Of a stretch of DNA of 16,912 nt, positions 6,655 to 14,025 are shown in pieces. Position numbers and translations under genes: made by a program. Positions within the stretch are counted from its first letter, which is position 1, and each line of letters opens with the position of its first letter. Origin of the DNA: JABDGC01 sp964449835 (lineage in GTDB: Bacteria > Pseudomonadota > Gammaproteobacteria > DSM-16500); the NCBI GenBank assembly GCA_964449835.1, contig CAYVBZ010000052.1, positions 1 to 16,912 of the forward strand, written 5' to 3'. The notes under the pieces were generated by a model, which was not told the origin of the DNA, did no database searches, and saw only the letters and a list, made by a program, of their open reading frames with translations.

Positions 6655-7914
6655 ATGAGCCAGCCCAAGACAATCGTGCATTTGAAGAAATCCTTTGTTG
6701 ATAAAGTGGAGCCGATCTCTGGCAAGGATCAGGTTTTTTATCGGGACACCGCCCTCAAGGGGTTTGCTTTGCGGGTCACGGCCAGTGGCAGCAAGAGCTT
6801 CGTTGTTGAGAAGGTCATCAATAATAAAGTGAAGCGCATCACGCTGGGCAAGTATAGTGACGCCCTGCCAGTCGAGAAAGCCCGTAAAATGGCCCAGGTG
6901 CTGATTGGACACATCGTGGATGGAATCGATCCTATCGCCGAGAAGCGGGCCACCAAGATGCGCGGAGCCTCTTTAAATGAGATTATGAGCGACTACTTGC
7001 AGGCCCGCAAAGCACTCAAACCCAAGACGCTGTACGATTACAAACGGATTCTAAACATTGCATTTGAAAGCTGGAAGAGCAAACCAATACTCTCGATCAC
7101 CAAGGACATGGTCGCCAAGCACCACCAGCGGCTAGGCATTGAAAACGGTGAAGCTTATGCCAATCTGGCAATGCGGGTCTTACGTGCCTTATTTAATTTT
7201 GCGATGGGTCAATATGAAGACTCGCAAGGCCGGTCATTGATCACCGAGAACCCCGTGAAGCGTTTATCCCAAACCCGCGCCTGGTATCGCGTAGAACGGC
7301 GTAAAACCTTCATTAAGGCCCACGAACTGGCTCCCTGGTATCAAGGCATTCAAGCCCTGGATAACGTGATCTTGCGCGATTATTTGCTTCTAATCATCTT
7401 CACCGGCTTACGGCGACAAGAAGCCGCTAAGTTGCAATTCAGTCAGGTTGACTTCAAAGCCAGAACACTTACAATCACTGACACGAAGAATCATGAAGCC
7501 CATACCCTCCCCCTCTCAGATTACCTCCACAGCCTGCTGCTCAAACTTCATAAACACGCGACCAGCCCATTTGTATTCCCTGGCCCAGGAGCAGGAGGTC
7601 ACATCATTGAACCCCGCAAACAGATAGCCAAGGTAGTCAAAGAGACCGGCTCTCACTTTACTGTGCATGACTTACGTCGCACCTTCATCACCATTGCGGA
7701 AAGCTTGGACATCCCCGCCTATGCCTTGAAGCGCCTCTTAAATCATAAAATGAGTGGGGACGTGACCGCTGGCTACATCATCGCCGACGTTGAGCGCCTC
7801 AGAAAGCCGATGCAATTGATTACTGACTATCTCGCCAAGTGCATGGGCATAAAAAAATCAGCCGATATAGTCGACATTACCCAAAAAAAGGCCGATTTTG
7901 CACTGGAAATATAA
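6655..7914 (+). CDS. int: Tyrosine recombinase / integrase of element B
   Basis: A 419-aa P4-type integrase. The N-terminal DUF4102 domain (about 8-100; YRDTALKGFALRVTASGSKSFV, ITLGKYSDALPVEKAR) binds arm sites; the core-binding domain spans about 105-200; the catalytic domain carries Arg253 (FTGLRRQE), Lys278 (DTKNHEAHTLPL), His338 and Arg341 (VHDLRRTF), His364 (LLNHK) and Tyr374 (TAGYI), so all active-site positions are filled. AAAGG lies a few bases before the ATG. Only distantly similar to integrase A, yet it uses the same tRNA-Lys target. It is the first gene of element B, reading away from the middle att copy, and its GC content is higher than the cargo genes downstream. Confidence 0.95.
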   Translation: MSQPKTIVHLKKSFVDKVEPISGKDQVFYRDTALKGFALRVTASGSKSFVVEKVINNKVKRITLGKYSDALPVEKARKMAQVLIGHIVDGIDPIAEKRATKMRGASLNEIMSDYLQARKALKPKTLYDYKRILNIAFESWKSKPILSITKDMVAKHHQRLGIENGEAYANLAMRVLRALFNFAMGQYEDSQGRSLITENPVKRLSQTRAWYRVERRKTFIKAHELAPWYQGIQALDNVILRDYLLLIIFTGLRRQEAAKLQFSQVDFKARTLTITDTKNHEAHTLPLSDYLHSLLLKLHKHATSPFVFPGPGAGGHIIEPRKQIAKVVKETGSHFTVHDLRRTFITIAESLDIPAYALKRLLNHKMSGDVTAGYIIADVERLRKPMQLITDYLAKCMGIKKSADIVDITQKKADFALEI

Positions 7915-7920
7915 CTAAAT

Positions 7921-7937
7921 ATAACCTATAATAACCT
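7921..7937 (+). promoter_or_regulatory. -10 box and direct repeats upstream of RelE/XRE pair
   Basis: A consensus -10 TATAAT (7927-7932) sits between two copies of ATAACCT (7921-7927 and 7931-7937, 10-bp period). A weak -35 (TGGAAA, 7904-7909) overlaps the end of the integrase gene with a 17-bp spacer. The repeats may be the operator of the downstream toxin-antitoxin pair. Confidence 0.4.
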
Positions 7938-7955
7938 TATACAAGAAGTTCAAAG

Positions 7956-8216
7956 ATGACATACACCGTTCTGATTAGAAAGGCGGCCAAGAAGACGCTG
8001 CAAAGCCTTTCTCGGCCAGACCGCAATAGGATTACTGAAAAGATTATCTTATTAGGCAAAGACCCTGACGACCCTTTATTGGACGTTAAACCCCTAAAGG
8101 GCCAGCCCTACTACCGCCTGCGTGTCGGGGATTGGCGGATCATCTTTGATAAGGATGATGAGGTCAAGATCATCGCAATTGAAAAGGTTAAACCACGCGG
8201 AGGTGCTTACAAATGA
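7956..8216 (+). CDS. relE: RelE/ParE-family toxin
   Basis: An 86-aa basic protein with the RelE fold pattern: YTVLIRKAAKKTLQSLSRPDRNRI, then PLKGQPYYRLRVGDWRIIFD and a final strand VKIIAIEKVKPRGGAYK. The L-K-G...Y-R-L-R-x-G-x-W-R segment carries the basic residues that RelE proteins use for mRNA cleavage on the ribosome. Full family length. Stop and next start overlap as ATGA (8213-8216), so it is coupled with the downstream regulator. Toxin first, antitoxin second is the reverse of classical relBE but common when the antitoxin is an XRE protein. Confidence 0.88.
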   Translation: MTYTVLIRKAAKKTLQSLSRPDRNRITEKIILLGKDPDDPLLDVKPLKGQPYYRLRVGDWRIIFDKDDEVKIIAIEKVKPRGGAYK

Positions 8217-8533
8217 GCCTACAAGTTATTAAATCAGTCGATGGCAAGGACGAGTACGTTTTGCTGCCCATCACTGTCTATCACGCCCTGCATGATCAAA
8301 TTAATGAACGACTGAAGAATCTCGAGAAATACTCTGATGATTATGTTCCCTTCGACTCCGAGGATTATGTCGACAACCCAATCGCCTTGGCTCGCATTAA
8401 GGCTGGCGTCACTCAAGCCGTTCTGGCCAAGCGCATGAAAGTCTCGCAGGCTTATATCAGCAAGATCGAGGCACAAGAGACTGTTACCGCGAAATTATTA
8501 AACAAGGTGAGGAGCGCGCTTACCAATAAATAA
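8213..8533 (+). CDS. XRE-family antitoxin
   Basis: A 106-aa partner of the preceding toxin. The N-terminal half (about 1-55, with EYVLLPITVYHALHDQI and an acidic stretch EDYVDNP) is the likely toxin-binding part. The C-terminal half is a Cro/C1 helix-turn-helix: ALARIKAGVTQAVLAKRMKVSQAYISKIE. It should bind toxin and repress its own promoter. No terminator is obvious between this gene and the convergent gene that ends 33 bp downstream. Confidence 0.85.
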   Translation: MSLQVIKSVDGKDEYVLLPITVYHALHDQINERLKNLEKYSDDYVPFDSEDYVDNPIALARIKAGVTQAVLAKRMKVSQAYISKIEAQETVTAKLLNKVRSALTNK

Positions 8534-8566
8534 CGCGAGCATAATATTCAATCAACGTGGTCGCAT

Positions 8567-9325
8567 TTAAAAGTTTCGGCGGTCGCGCTTGACAGATGAA
8601 GCGCTATCAATTTTCTTAGCAAGAGCGATCATTTTATCAATGATGGTTTTGTCGAGCTTCTTATTGGCACAATCCAATATGTGCATTTCCCCTTTTTTGT
8701 CCCAGGTTATCGTATAAATAAATCCATCTTTGACATTGCCTTCAATAATCTTGCTTGATGGATGATTATTCACTAAATATTCCGTAGTTTCTTTATTTAA
8801 TTCGGCCACCATATTAGATCGATGTAGGTCGAAATATGAATAACTGCATTTTCCTGACTCATTATTAAAAAATACTTTGATCCCAGTCCATCCTTTATCT
8901 TTTATATAACCACCTACAGGTGCGAAGGCAATTACATTTTCAGACTTAAGCCACTTGGTATAATCAAATGAAAATGCAAGTGGCACTTCTGAAAGATTAT
9001 TTTTAAAATCCGTATCCAGCTCAGGAACAGAATTATAGTTTTTATCTATTCCGCCGCGCCCACTGTGCTTGTTGTATCTTTTTACGTTTTTCTCACGATC
9101 AATACTTAACAATTGATGAATATATTTTGACTGATTATTTGTTTCGTGATACCCCTTTACTTTCTGTTCTTGAATTATATTCAACACATCTTTTTTCATA
9201 TCTTCCGTAAGATTCATTGCCGATAAAGGCATTATTTTGACGCCATCCTTGATTATTACGTCCTTATTTTCTGCGAACGCAATCAAAGGAAACACACATA
9301 ATAATGTTGCTATCATTTTTTTCAT
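8567..9325 (-). CDS. Unassigned secreted protein, 252 aa
   Basis: I recognise no family. Residues 1-18 are a clear signal peptide (KKM, then a hydrophobic core, cleavage after AFA at 18). The mature protein is soluble and Lys-rich, with LSIDREKNVKRY, VPLAFSFDYTKWLKSENVIAFAPVGGYIKDKGWTGIKVFF, and two cysteines (in GKCSYSYF and LDCANKK) that could form a disulfide in the periplasm. AGG lies 6 nt before the start. It is the second gene of a two-gene minus-strand operon: the upstream secreted gene ends 17 bp before this start. Lower GC than the flanking integrase and replication genes, so probably acquired cargo of element B. Confidence 0.75.
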   Translation of the reverse strand: MKKMIATLLCVFPLIAFAENKDVIIKDGVKIMPLSAMNLTEDMKKDVLNIIQEQKVKGYHETNNQSKYIHQLLSIDREKNVKRYNKHSGRGGIDKNYNSVPELDTDFKNNLSEVPLAFSFDYTKWLKSENVIAFAPVGGYIKDKGWTGIKVFFNNESGKCSYSYFDLHRSNMVAELNKETTEYLVNNHPSSKIIEGNVKDGFIYTITWDKKGEMHILDCANKKLDKTIIDKMIALAKKIDSASSVKRDRRNF

Positions 9326-9342
9326 AATTTACCTGCTAATTT

Positions 9343-9714
9343 TTAATGATCCCACCAACCATCATAGATACTGCAATCTGTTACGATTTCTTCGCCTATT
9401 GGACGGATTTGCCCTTGAGGATTTTTTATCCAATGGTACCCATGAACCACCCACCCACCACGACCTTCGCCCCAATGAACCGCGGCACTACGCCATGTAT
9501 ATTGCCATCCTGTACCAATAGAATGGACTAATGCGCCGGTCGACGCATTAATATGGTCGCTTGTTGTAAACAACCAGTAACTATAACCAAGGTGCCAGCT
9601 TATCGATTCATTATTAGCGCAATTTGCTCGGCTATGAACAGTCAAGGCAGCAATACCGCCATAAGAGGATTCAAACAAAAATAAAAAACAAAACACTAAT
9701 ACAATTTTTTTCAT
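9343..9714 (-). CDS. Unassigned small secreted protein, 123 aa
   Basis: A 123-aa protein with an N-terminal export signal (residues 2-17, KKIVLVFCFLFLFESSYGG) and a mature part unusually rich in Trp, His and Gly: SISWHLGYSYWLF, GWQYTWRSAAVHWGEGRGGWVVHGYHWI. Two cysteines (in RANCANN and TDCSIYDG) flank this core and could be disulfide-bonded. No family recognised. The start at 9714 is preferred since it begins the signal peptide; a longer frame reading from 9900 has no ribosome binding site and would put 62 unlikely residues before it. First gene of an operon with the next secreted protein, and it has a candidate promoter at 9745-9775. Confidence 0.65.
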   Translation of the reverse strand: MKKIVLVFCFLFLFESSYGGIAALTVHSRANCANNESISWHLGYSYWLFTTSDHINASTGALVHSIGTGWQYTWRSAAVHWGEGRGGWVVHGYHWIKNPQGQIRPIGEEIVTDCSIYDGWWDH

Positions 9715-9744
9715 GTAACTTTTCTTATTAGGATAATTTTGATG

Positions 9745-9775
9745 AGTATAGTAGCCCTCTCTTGTAAATTGTAAA
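9745..9775 (-). promoter_or_regulatory. Candidate promoter of the secreted-protein operon
   Basis: On the minus strand, TTTACA (9775-9770) and TATACT (9750-9745) are separated by 19 bp; a shifted -10, TACTAT, would give 16 bp. Suboptimal spacing makes this tentative. It lies 31 bp upstream of the start at 9714. Confidence 0.3.
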
Positions 9776-9899
9776 GAGAAAATATCTGTATAAAAATTTT
9801 TCACCTGTATGATTCTCAAATAGCTTAAATTTTTGGGCATAACCCACCTAGAAGCGAAACCCCGACCTCGCTGCAAACACTTTTTTAAATTGTGATACA

Positions 9900-10165
9900 C
9901 TTGTATTGTTTTAGGCGAAAGCCGAATGAATATGAACCAGCCCTAGCAATAGGTAACCTGTCCATCATATTCAATTCCCAACCTTTCCCTATTACCGCGA
10001 CATTATTAGCCCCTCACCTGAGGATATTGAAGGAACAACGCCAGCCCCTAACCGGCCAACCTGGTGCCTTTGAGACCCCTCCAACCTGGGCAACCTAATA
10101 GATGATCAAGTGCGCTTCGCTTTGCGTGAAGCACGTATTGATTTATTTATTAGGGAAACGCCCAC
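9900..10165 (+). other. Leader / intergenic region before the replication operon
   Basis: No gene is supported between 9715 and 10165 (451 bp). The part from about 9900 is richer in GC than its surroundings and contains GGC-GAAA-GCC (9914-9923), the palindrome CCTCA-cc-TGAGG (10012-10023), CCAACCTGG twice (10056-10064, 10081-10089) and an imperfect hairpin GTGC...GCAC (10110-10134). An open frame at 9892-10098 has no ribosome binding site and no recognisable product. In P4 the equivalent position holds a structured, regulatory leader; a similar role here is only a guess. Confidence 0.3.
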
Positions 10166-10453
10166 ATGACAAAGAAGTCATTCTCACGATCAGAATTGTT
10201 AGAAGAGTTTGATGCAGCACCACCTTCAACACTTTTTTCGCAAAAGACACTCTGCGCGATACTTGATTGCTCACCAGCCTTGGTCGAACGCAACCGCTGG
10301 GCAGGCGCTGGCTGCCCATTCACAAAGATTGGCCATATGGTGCGCTATCGAAAAAGTGACATCCTGGCTTATCTAGGCCAGCAAAAGACACGCCACTCGA
10401 CCGTTGAGGCCAACGCTGAAGCCAAGGTGGCGGGAGGTGATCATGTTTCCTAA
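10166..10453 (+). CDS. alpA: AlpA-like helix-turn-helix regulator
   Basis: A 95-aa protein with a MerR/AlpA-type winged helix at about 24-70: FSQKTLCAILDCSPALVERNRWAGAGCPFTKIGHMVRYRKSDILAYL, read here in two parts (helix-turn-helix 24-45, wing 50-65). AlpA proteins of satellites and prophages act as transcription activators or excisionase-type factors. It is the first gene of the replication operon and overlaps the primase gene by 11 nt, the primase ribosome binding site lying inside this frame. In gram-negative phage-inducible islands alpA directly precedes the primase gene, as here. The only upstream Shine-Dalgarno-like site (AGGGA, 10152-10156) is rather distant. Confidence 0.7.
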   Translation: MTKKSFSRSELLEEFDAAPPSTLFSQKTLCAILDCSPALVERNRWAGAGCPFTKIGHMVRYRKSDILAYLGQQKTRHSTVEANAEAKVAGGDHVS

Positions 10454-11510
10454 AAACAAAAACCCCAAGATCGTTACAGCGGCCTTGGGGTTCACTAAGC
10501 AGTCAAGATATCCACATTATAATAAAAATAATATTTTGGATAAAGCACATGGGCGTTGGAAAGAAATTTTAGAGTCCCTCGGCATCCACCCTTCATTTCT
10601 AAAAAATAAACACGGGCCTTGCCCTATGTGTGAGGGTAAGGATAGGTTCCGTTTTGATGACAAGAGCCGTGGTGCATTTATCTGCAATAAATGCGGCTCT
10701 GGAGACGGCATAACATTACTTCGTCTCATTCATGGATGGAACTTTCAATACACATTATCCATGATTTCAAAGATTATAGGAATTAATCCAAGTCAATCAG
10801 GATATTTCAAATATAATCATTACAGAAAAACCAATACCGACAAAAAATATTTATTATTTGATCTTGAAAAAAATCGTCAAAGATTAAATTCCACTTGGCT
10901 ATCAGCAAAAAGAGTCGGCGAGCACGACCCCGTTGATACCTATTTAAAGGCCCGTGGAATCGTTTTATTGCATTTCCCGATCGACCTAGGGTATCACCCT
11001 TCACTTCCCTACTTCAACGAAGCTGGTGAGTATGTTGGAAGCTTTCCGGCAATGCTAGCTCTCATAAAAAATCAACATGAACAAAACGTCGACTTACATA
11101 GAACATACCTGAATCATAATGGTGGCAAGGCCGACGTGGATGAACCTAAAAAATTAATGACACCTCTAAAACCTGATGCGCTTCATGGTTCAGCGATCAA
11201 ATTATTTGAAATAGTTGGAAATAGCTTAGCACTTGCAGAAGGCATCGAAACAGCCCTAGCGTTTTACGTTTCAACAAATATTCCTGTATGGGCCACAATC
11301 AATGTGCATGGCTTAGAAACCGTCATCATTCCACAGACCATTGAAAATATTTTTATATTAATCGATAACGATCTATCAGGGGCGGGCCAAAGAGCAGGGC
11401 TCAAATTAGCTAGACGCCTGACTCTTGAAGGCAAAAAGGTCAGGCGCATTATGCCTCCAACACCAGGCACAGACTTTAATGACCTGCTATTAGAGGATGC
11501 CTGCCAATGA
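10443..11510 (+). CDS. P4-type DNA primase (zinc ribbon + Toprim)
   Basis: A 355-aa primase. An N-terminal zinc ribbon uses Cys60, Cys63, Cys81 and Cys84 (GPCPMCEGKDRFRFDD...FICNKCGSGDG), the Prim_Zn_Ribbon pattern of P4 alpha and gp4-like primases. A linker domain (about 120-255) follows, and a Toprim domain with Glu266 (LALAEGIETAL) and Asp308/Asp310 (FILIDND) that coordinate Mg2+. It would synthesise RNA primers for replication of the excised element. Start at 10443 is chosen for GGAGG 5 nt upstream; the frame is open to 10404, but that part overlaps alpA. No helicase domain is present in this protein: the next gene probably supplies it, with coupled ATGA overlap at 11507-11510. Confidence 0.9.
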   Translation: MFPKNKNPKIVTAALGFTKQSRYPHYNKNNILDKAHGRWKEILESLGIHPSFLKNKHGPCPMCEGKDRFRFDDKSRGAFICNKCGSGDGITLLRLIHGWNFQYTLSMISKIIGINPSQSGYFKYNHYRKTNTDKKYLLFDLEKNRQRLNSTWLSAKRVGEHDPVDTYLKARGIVLLHFPIDLGYHPSLPYFNEAGEYVGSFPAMLALIKNQHEQNVDLHRTYLNHNGGKADVDEPKKLMTPLKPDALHGSAIKLFEIVGNSLALAEGIETALAFYVSTNIPVWATINVHGLETVIIPQTIENIFILIDNDLSGAGQRAGLKLARRLTLEGKKVRRIMPPTPGTDFNDLLLEDACQ

Positions 11511-13006
11511 ACAAGAAAACCATTAACGATACGTTCGAACAAGCGGCAGAAGACACAGATGATAGCCTATACGGCGAGCCTGTCCCATTACAACGTAGCC
11601 TAGCACCACCTGAGCCATTCCCAATCGATGCCCTAGGTGACACCTTGGCACCATGCGTTCGAGCCATTATGAACGCCATTCAAGCACCTGATGGTATATG
11701 CGGGCAAAGCATACTCGCAGCAGCGGCGCTGGCGGTTCAAGGTTATGCCAATGCTGTCATTGATGGTCGTGAAATTCCATTGTCGGAATTTTTCATCACT
11801 ATCGGCACATCCGGTGAACGCAAAACTGCCGTTGATAATGTCGCATTGCACATTATCCGAGCCCACCAAAACAAACTTCGGCTAGCTCACGAAAAAATTT
11901 TTCTTCGCTGGCAAACAAACATGGAAGCCTATGAAGCAGAAAAAAGGCACCAACTTAAAAAAGCCAAAAGCTATGAAGAACGAAAAAATGCCAGTGCAGC
12001 TATTGGTGAACCACCTCTAAGGCCCGTTGACCCAATCATCTTAATGGATGAACCAACTTATGAAGGCTTAATCAAACTCCTTACAACAGGACAACCTTCT
12101 GTAGGTTTATTTAGTGATGAAGGTGGTCGGTTCATTGGCGGTCATGGAATGAATAATGACAATATATTGAAGACGGCAGCAGGCATGAGCGGGCTTTGGG
12201 ATGGCAAACCCACTACCCGCATCAGAGTAGGCGACACAAATGTACTGCTTTACGGCAAGCGGGTGTCATTTCATCTGATGGTACAGCCTAATGTGGCTCA
12301 AATGATGTTATCTAACCCTATTTTGACTGGTCAGGGACTAACATCAAGATGCCTCATCAGCTATCCCCTTTCAACCGCAGGAGGTCGGCTCTATAAAGAG
12401 ATCGACATAAGTGTCACAGATGAGTTCAAAAAATATTTAGATGCCATGAATAAGATCGTACTTACACCCCTACCGTTAGCTGAAGGCAAACAAAATGAGC
12501 TTTGTCCTAGAAAAATTCCATTATCCAGTGGGGCCAAGAGTGCTTTCATTGAATTTCATGATGAAGTTGAATGTGAGCTTGGCGACAGCGGTCGATTCAG
12601 CACAATACGCGGATTTGCAAATAAAGCGCCAGAGCACGCCCTCCGACTAGCCGGCATTCTCTCTCTTTTTAATGACATCAATGTGGTTGAGATTAGCACC
12701 TACAACATGGAATCCGGCATCATATTGGCAAAATATTACTTAAACGAAGCACTTAGGTTATTCAATGCAAGCATGTCCGACCCTGAACTGACTCAGGCCG
12801 AAATGGTATTGTCATGGCTGCATAGCCAGAATAAGAAAGAAGTTTCATTGATTGAAATATACCAGTATGGCCCCAACTCAATTCGAGACCCCAAAGCCGC
12901 AAGGAAAACCATGTTCATTTTACAGGAGCACGGCTGGGTCATTCCTTTAGAGAAAGGTGCAATGTTTGACGGCTCCCTCCGAAAAGAGGCATGGAAAGTA
13001 CGATAA
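11507..13006 (+). CDS. DUF3987 (YfjI-like) replication protein
   Basis: A 499-aa protein of the DUF3987 family, frequent next to primases in satellites and cryptic prophages. A P-loop variant GTSGERKT (100-107) has Arg where the consensus has Gly, and ILMDEPTYEGL (178-188) fits Walker B. A long charged helix (about 130-165) separates them. Conserved blocks follow: SVGLFSDEGGRFIGGHGM, LWDGKPTTRIRVGD, and VQPNVAQMMLSNPILTGQGLTSRCLI, a typical family region. The C-terminal part holds a winged-helix-like stretch (LTQAEMVLSWL...DPKAARKTMFILQEHGWV), suited to DNA binding. In role it probably replaces the helicase/initiator half of P4 alpha. Immediately downstream lie iterons that it could recognise; that link is inference. 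Confidence 0.85.
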   Translation: MNKKTINDTFEQAAEDTDDSLYGEPVPLQRSLAPPEPFPIDALGDTLAPCVRAIMNAIQAPDGICGQSILAAAALAVQGYANAVIDGREIPLSEFFITIGTSGERKTAVDNVALHIIRAHQNKLRLAHEKIFLRWQTNMEAYEAEKRHQLKKAKSYEERKNASAAIGEPPLRPVDPIILMDEPTYEGLIKLLTTGQPSVGLFSDEGGRFIGGHGMNNDNILKTAAGMSGLWDGKPTTRIRVGDTNVLLYGKRVSFHLMVQPNVAQMMLSNPILTGQGLTSRCLISYPLSTAGGRLYKEIDISVTDEFKKYLDAMNKIVLTPLPLAEGKQNELCPRKIPLSSGAKSAFIEFHDEVECELGDSGRFSTIRGFANKAPEHALRLAGILSLFNDINVVEISTYNMESGIILAKYYLNEALRLFNASMSDPELTQAEMVLSWLHSQNKKEVSLIEIYQYGPNSIRDPKAARKTMFILQEHGWVIPLEKGAMFDGSLRKEAWKVR

Positions 13007-13007
13007 T

Positions 13008-13153
13008 GATTAGCAACTTTAGCAGGATTAGCAACGGCAGATAAAAAAATTATAAAGTGTTCTTTTATTTATTATGATTCACTTTTAAATCCTTTTAATG
13101 TTAAAAAGCTAGTATTAATACTGCCGCCGCTAATTCTGCTAAACCTGCTAATA
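13008..13153. other. Candidate replication origin: paired iteron arms around an AT-rich core
   Basis: Arm 1 (13008-13040) holds three tandem nonamers: ATTAGCAAC (13009-13017), TTTAGCAGG (13018-13026), ATTAGCAAC (13027-13035), then GGCAG. Arm 2 (13121-13153) is its inverted copy (27 of 33 positions): on the minus strand it again reads three TTAGC-containing nonamers followed by GGCAG. Between them, 13041-13120 has 12 G/C in 80 bp (15%). The structure begins two bases after the DUF3987 stop. Iteron clusters flanking an AT-rich unwinding region directly 3' of rep is the arrangement known from staphylococcal pathogenicity islands. It is too widely spaced to be a terminator hairpin. Confidence 0.65.
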
Positions 13154-13216
13154 TTTATTTGCGCAAGCAAAAAACTGTTCGTTTATAATATTATTGATCA
13201 GATCAAGGAGAGATCA

Positions 13217-13600
13217 ATGGCATTTCTACCAGGACAATCGGGAAATCCTAAAGGCCGGCCACGCGGCATCGTGGATTGTCGCGTTCAAATGCGCGCTCTG
13301 CTTCACCTTCACGCGAATGATTTAGTTGAAAAGCTAATCGAGATGGCTAAGGCTGGCGACCCTACAGCCCTAAGACTATGCATTGAGCGCCTAATCCCAC
13401 GCCTTAAGCCGGACGAATCTATCACCTTCGAATTGCCAGCCGGTCGATTAGATTCGCCCGCCAATACGCTTAAAATTGCCCAGGACATTACCCAAGCTGT
13501 ATCCTCTGGCCAATTATCCATTGAAGAAGCCAAAAGCTTAACTGCATTCCTTGACGACCAACGCGACACCATTAAAGAAGCCGAATGGGAATGTGAATAA
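13217..13600 (+). CDS. DUF5681-domain protein
   Basis: A 127-aa protein with the DUF5681 signature at its N-terminus, FLPGQSGNPKGRPRG (residues 3-17), a basic motif found on phage- and satellite-encoded proteins, often near small-terminase-type genes. The remainder is helical: VEKLIEMAKAGDPTALRLCIERLIPRLKP, then an acidic tail with SIEEAKSLTAFLDDQRD. AAGGAG (13205-13210) lies 6 nt upstream of the ATG. It follows the candidate origin by about 60 bp and is the only gene of element B that hints at packaging; however there is no large terminase or capsid gene in the window. Role unproven: DNA binding or interference with helper packaging are possible. Confidence 0.75.
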   Translation: MAFLPGQSGNPKGRPRGIVDCRVQMRALLHLHANDLVEKLIEMAKAGDPTALRLCIERLIPRLKPDESITFELPAGRLDSPANTLKIAQDITQAVSSGQLSIEEAKSLTAFLDDQRDTIKEAEWECE

Positions 13601-13616
13601 ACTTGAGTGCGATACA

Positions 13617-13856
13617 TCATTTAAATTGATCGGCTTGCCATGGGCCTGAATCTTTAGTTTTAACTTGATGGATATACCTTGCGTGAGTACCATCATCAAG
13701 GCCTTCTAAATGACTAATGGCTTCTTTTCTCCATCGAATTAAATATTTCACTCGCTGCTCAGGCGTCATGTTCTTGGATGTCATTTGCAGCCGAATAAAT
13801 TTATCAATTAAATCCATACATGCATCGCTGAAACCACGCCGATATTCATCGCTCAT
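13617..13856 (-). CDS. Small unassigned protein, 79 aa
   Basis: A 79-aa hydrophilic protein with a good ribosome binding site (AAGGAG about 5 nt before the ATG at 13856). The N-terminal half is helical (YRRGFSDACMDLIDKFIRLQM), followed by MTPEQRVKYLIRWRKEAISHLEGL. No family recognised and no membrane or signal segment. It is convergent with the DUF5681 gene, whose stop is only 16 bp away. The ribosome binding site and sensible amino-acid composition support it as a real gene. Confidence 0.6.
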   Translation of the reverse strand: MSDEYRRGFSDACMDLIDKFIRLQMTSKNMTPEQRVKYLIRWRKEAISHLEGLDDGTHARYIHQVKTKDSGPWQADQFK

Positions 13857-13960
13857 ATAAACTCCTTAAATACTTCCTCTTAATTTTTTACTTTCGTTCA
13901 ATTTTGATGATTCCCCAAGTCATCAGCACGCATTTGACCAACATAACCCATAATAAAACA

Positions 13961-14000
13961 TGATCAAACAAAATGCCACTTATTGGGTGTGGCTTGATCA
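13961..14000. promoter_or_regulatory. Dyad upstream of XRE regulator
   Basis: TGATCAA (13961-13967) and TTGATCA (13994-14000) form an inverted pair with nested CCAC (13976-13979) and GTGG (13989-13992). The dyad ends 25 bp before the XRE start codon, where an operator for autoregulation would lie. The right arm could double as a -35 (TTGATC). Confidence 0.35.
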
Positions 14001-14025
14001 GGTGCGGAAAGTTTAAATTTTACAC

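Noticed and set aside
9715..9900. N-terminal extension of the small secreted protein up to 9900
   Set aside because: It would hide a perfect signal peptide behind 62 residues and has no ribosome binding site.
9892..10098. Gene on the plus strand in the leader
   Set aside because: No ribosome binding site, no recognisable family; the region looks regulatory.
13009..13153. Repeated 9-mers as a possible CRISPR array
   Set aside because: Units are 9 bp, directly adjacent without spacers and inverted between arms; no cas genes nearby.
13008..13153. Inverted arms as a terminator after the replication operon
   Set aside because: The arms are 80 bp apart with no U-tract after the second arm; tandem nonamers inside each arm point to protein binding.
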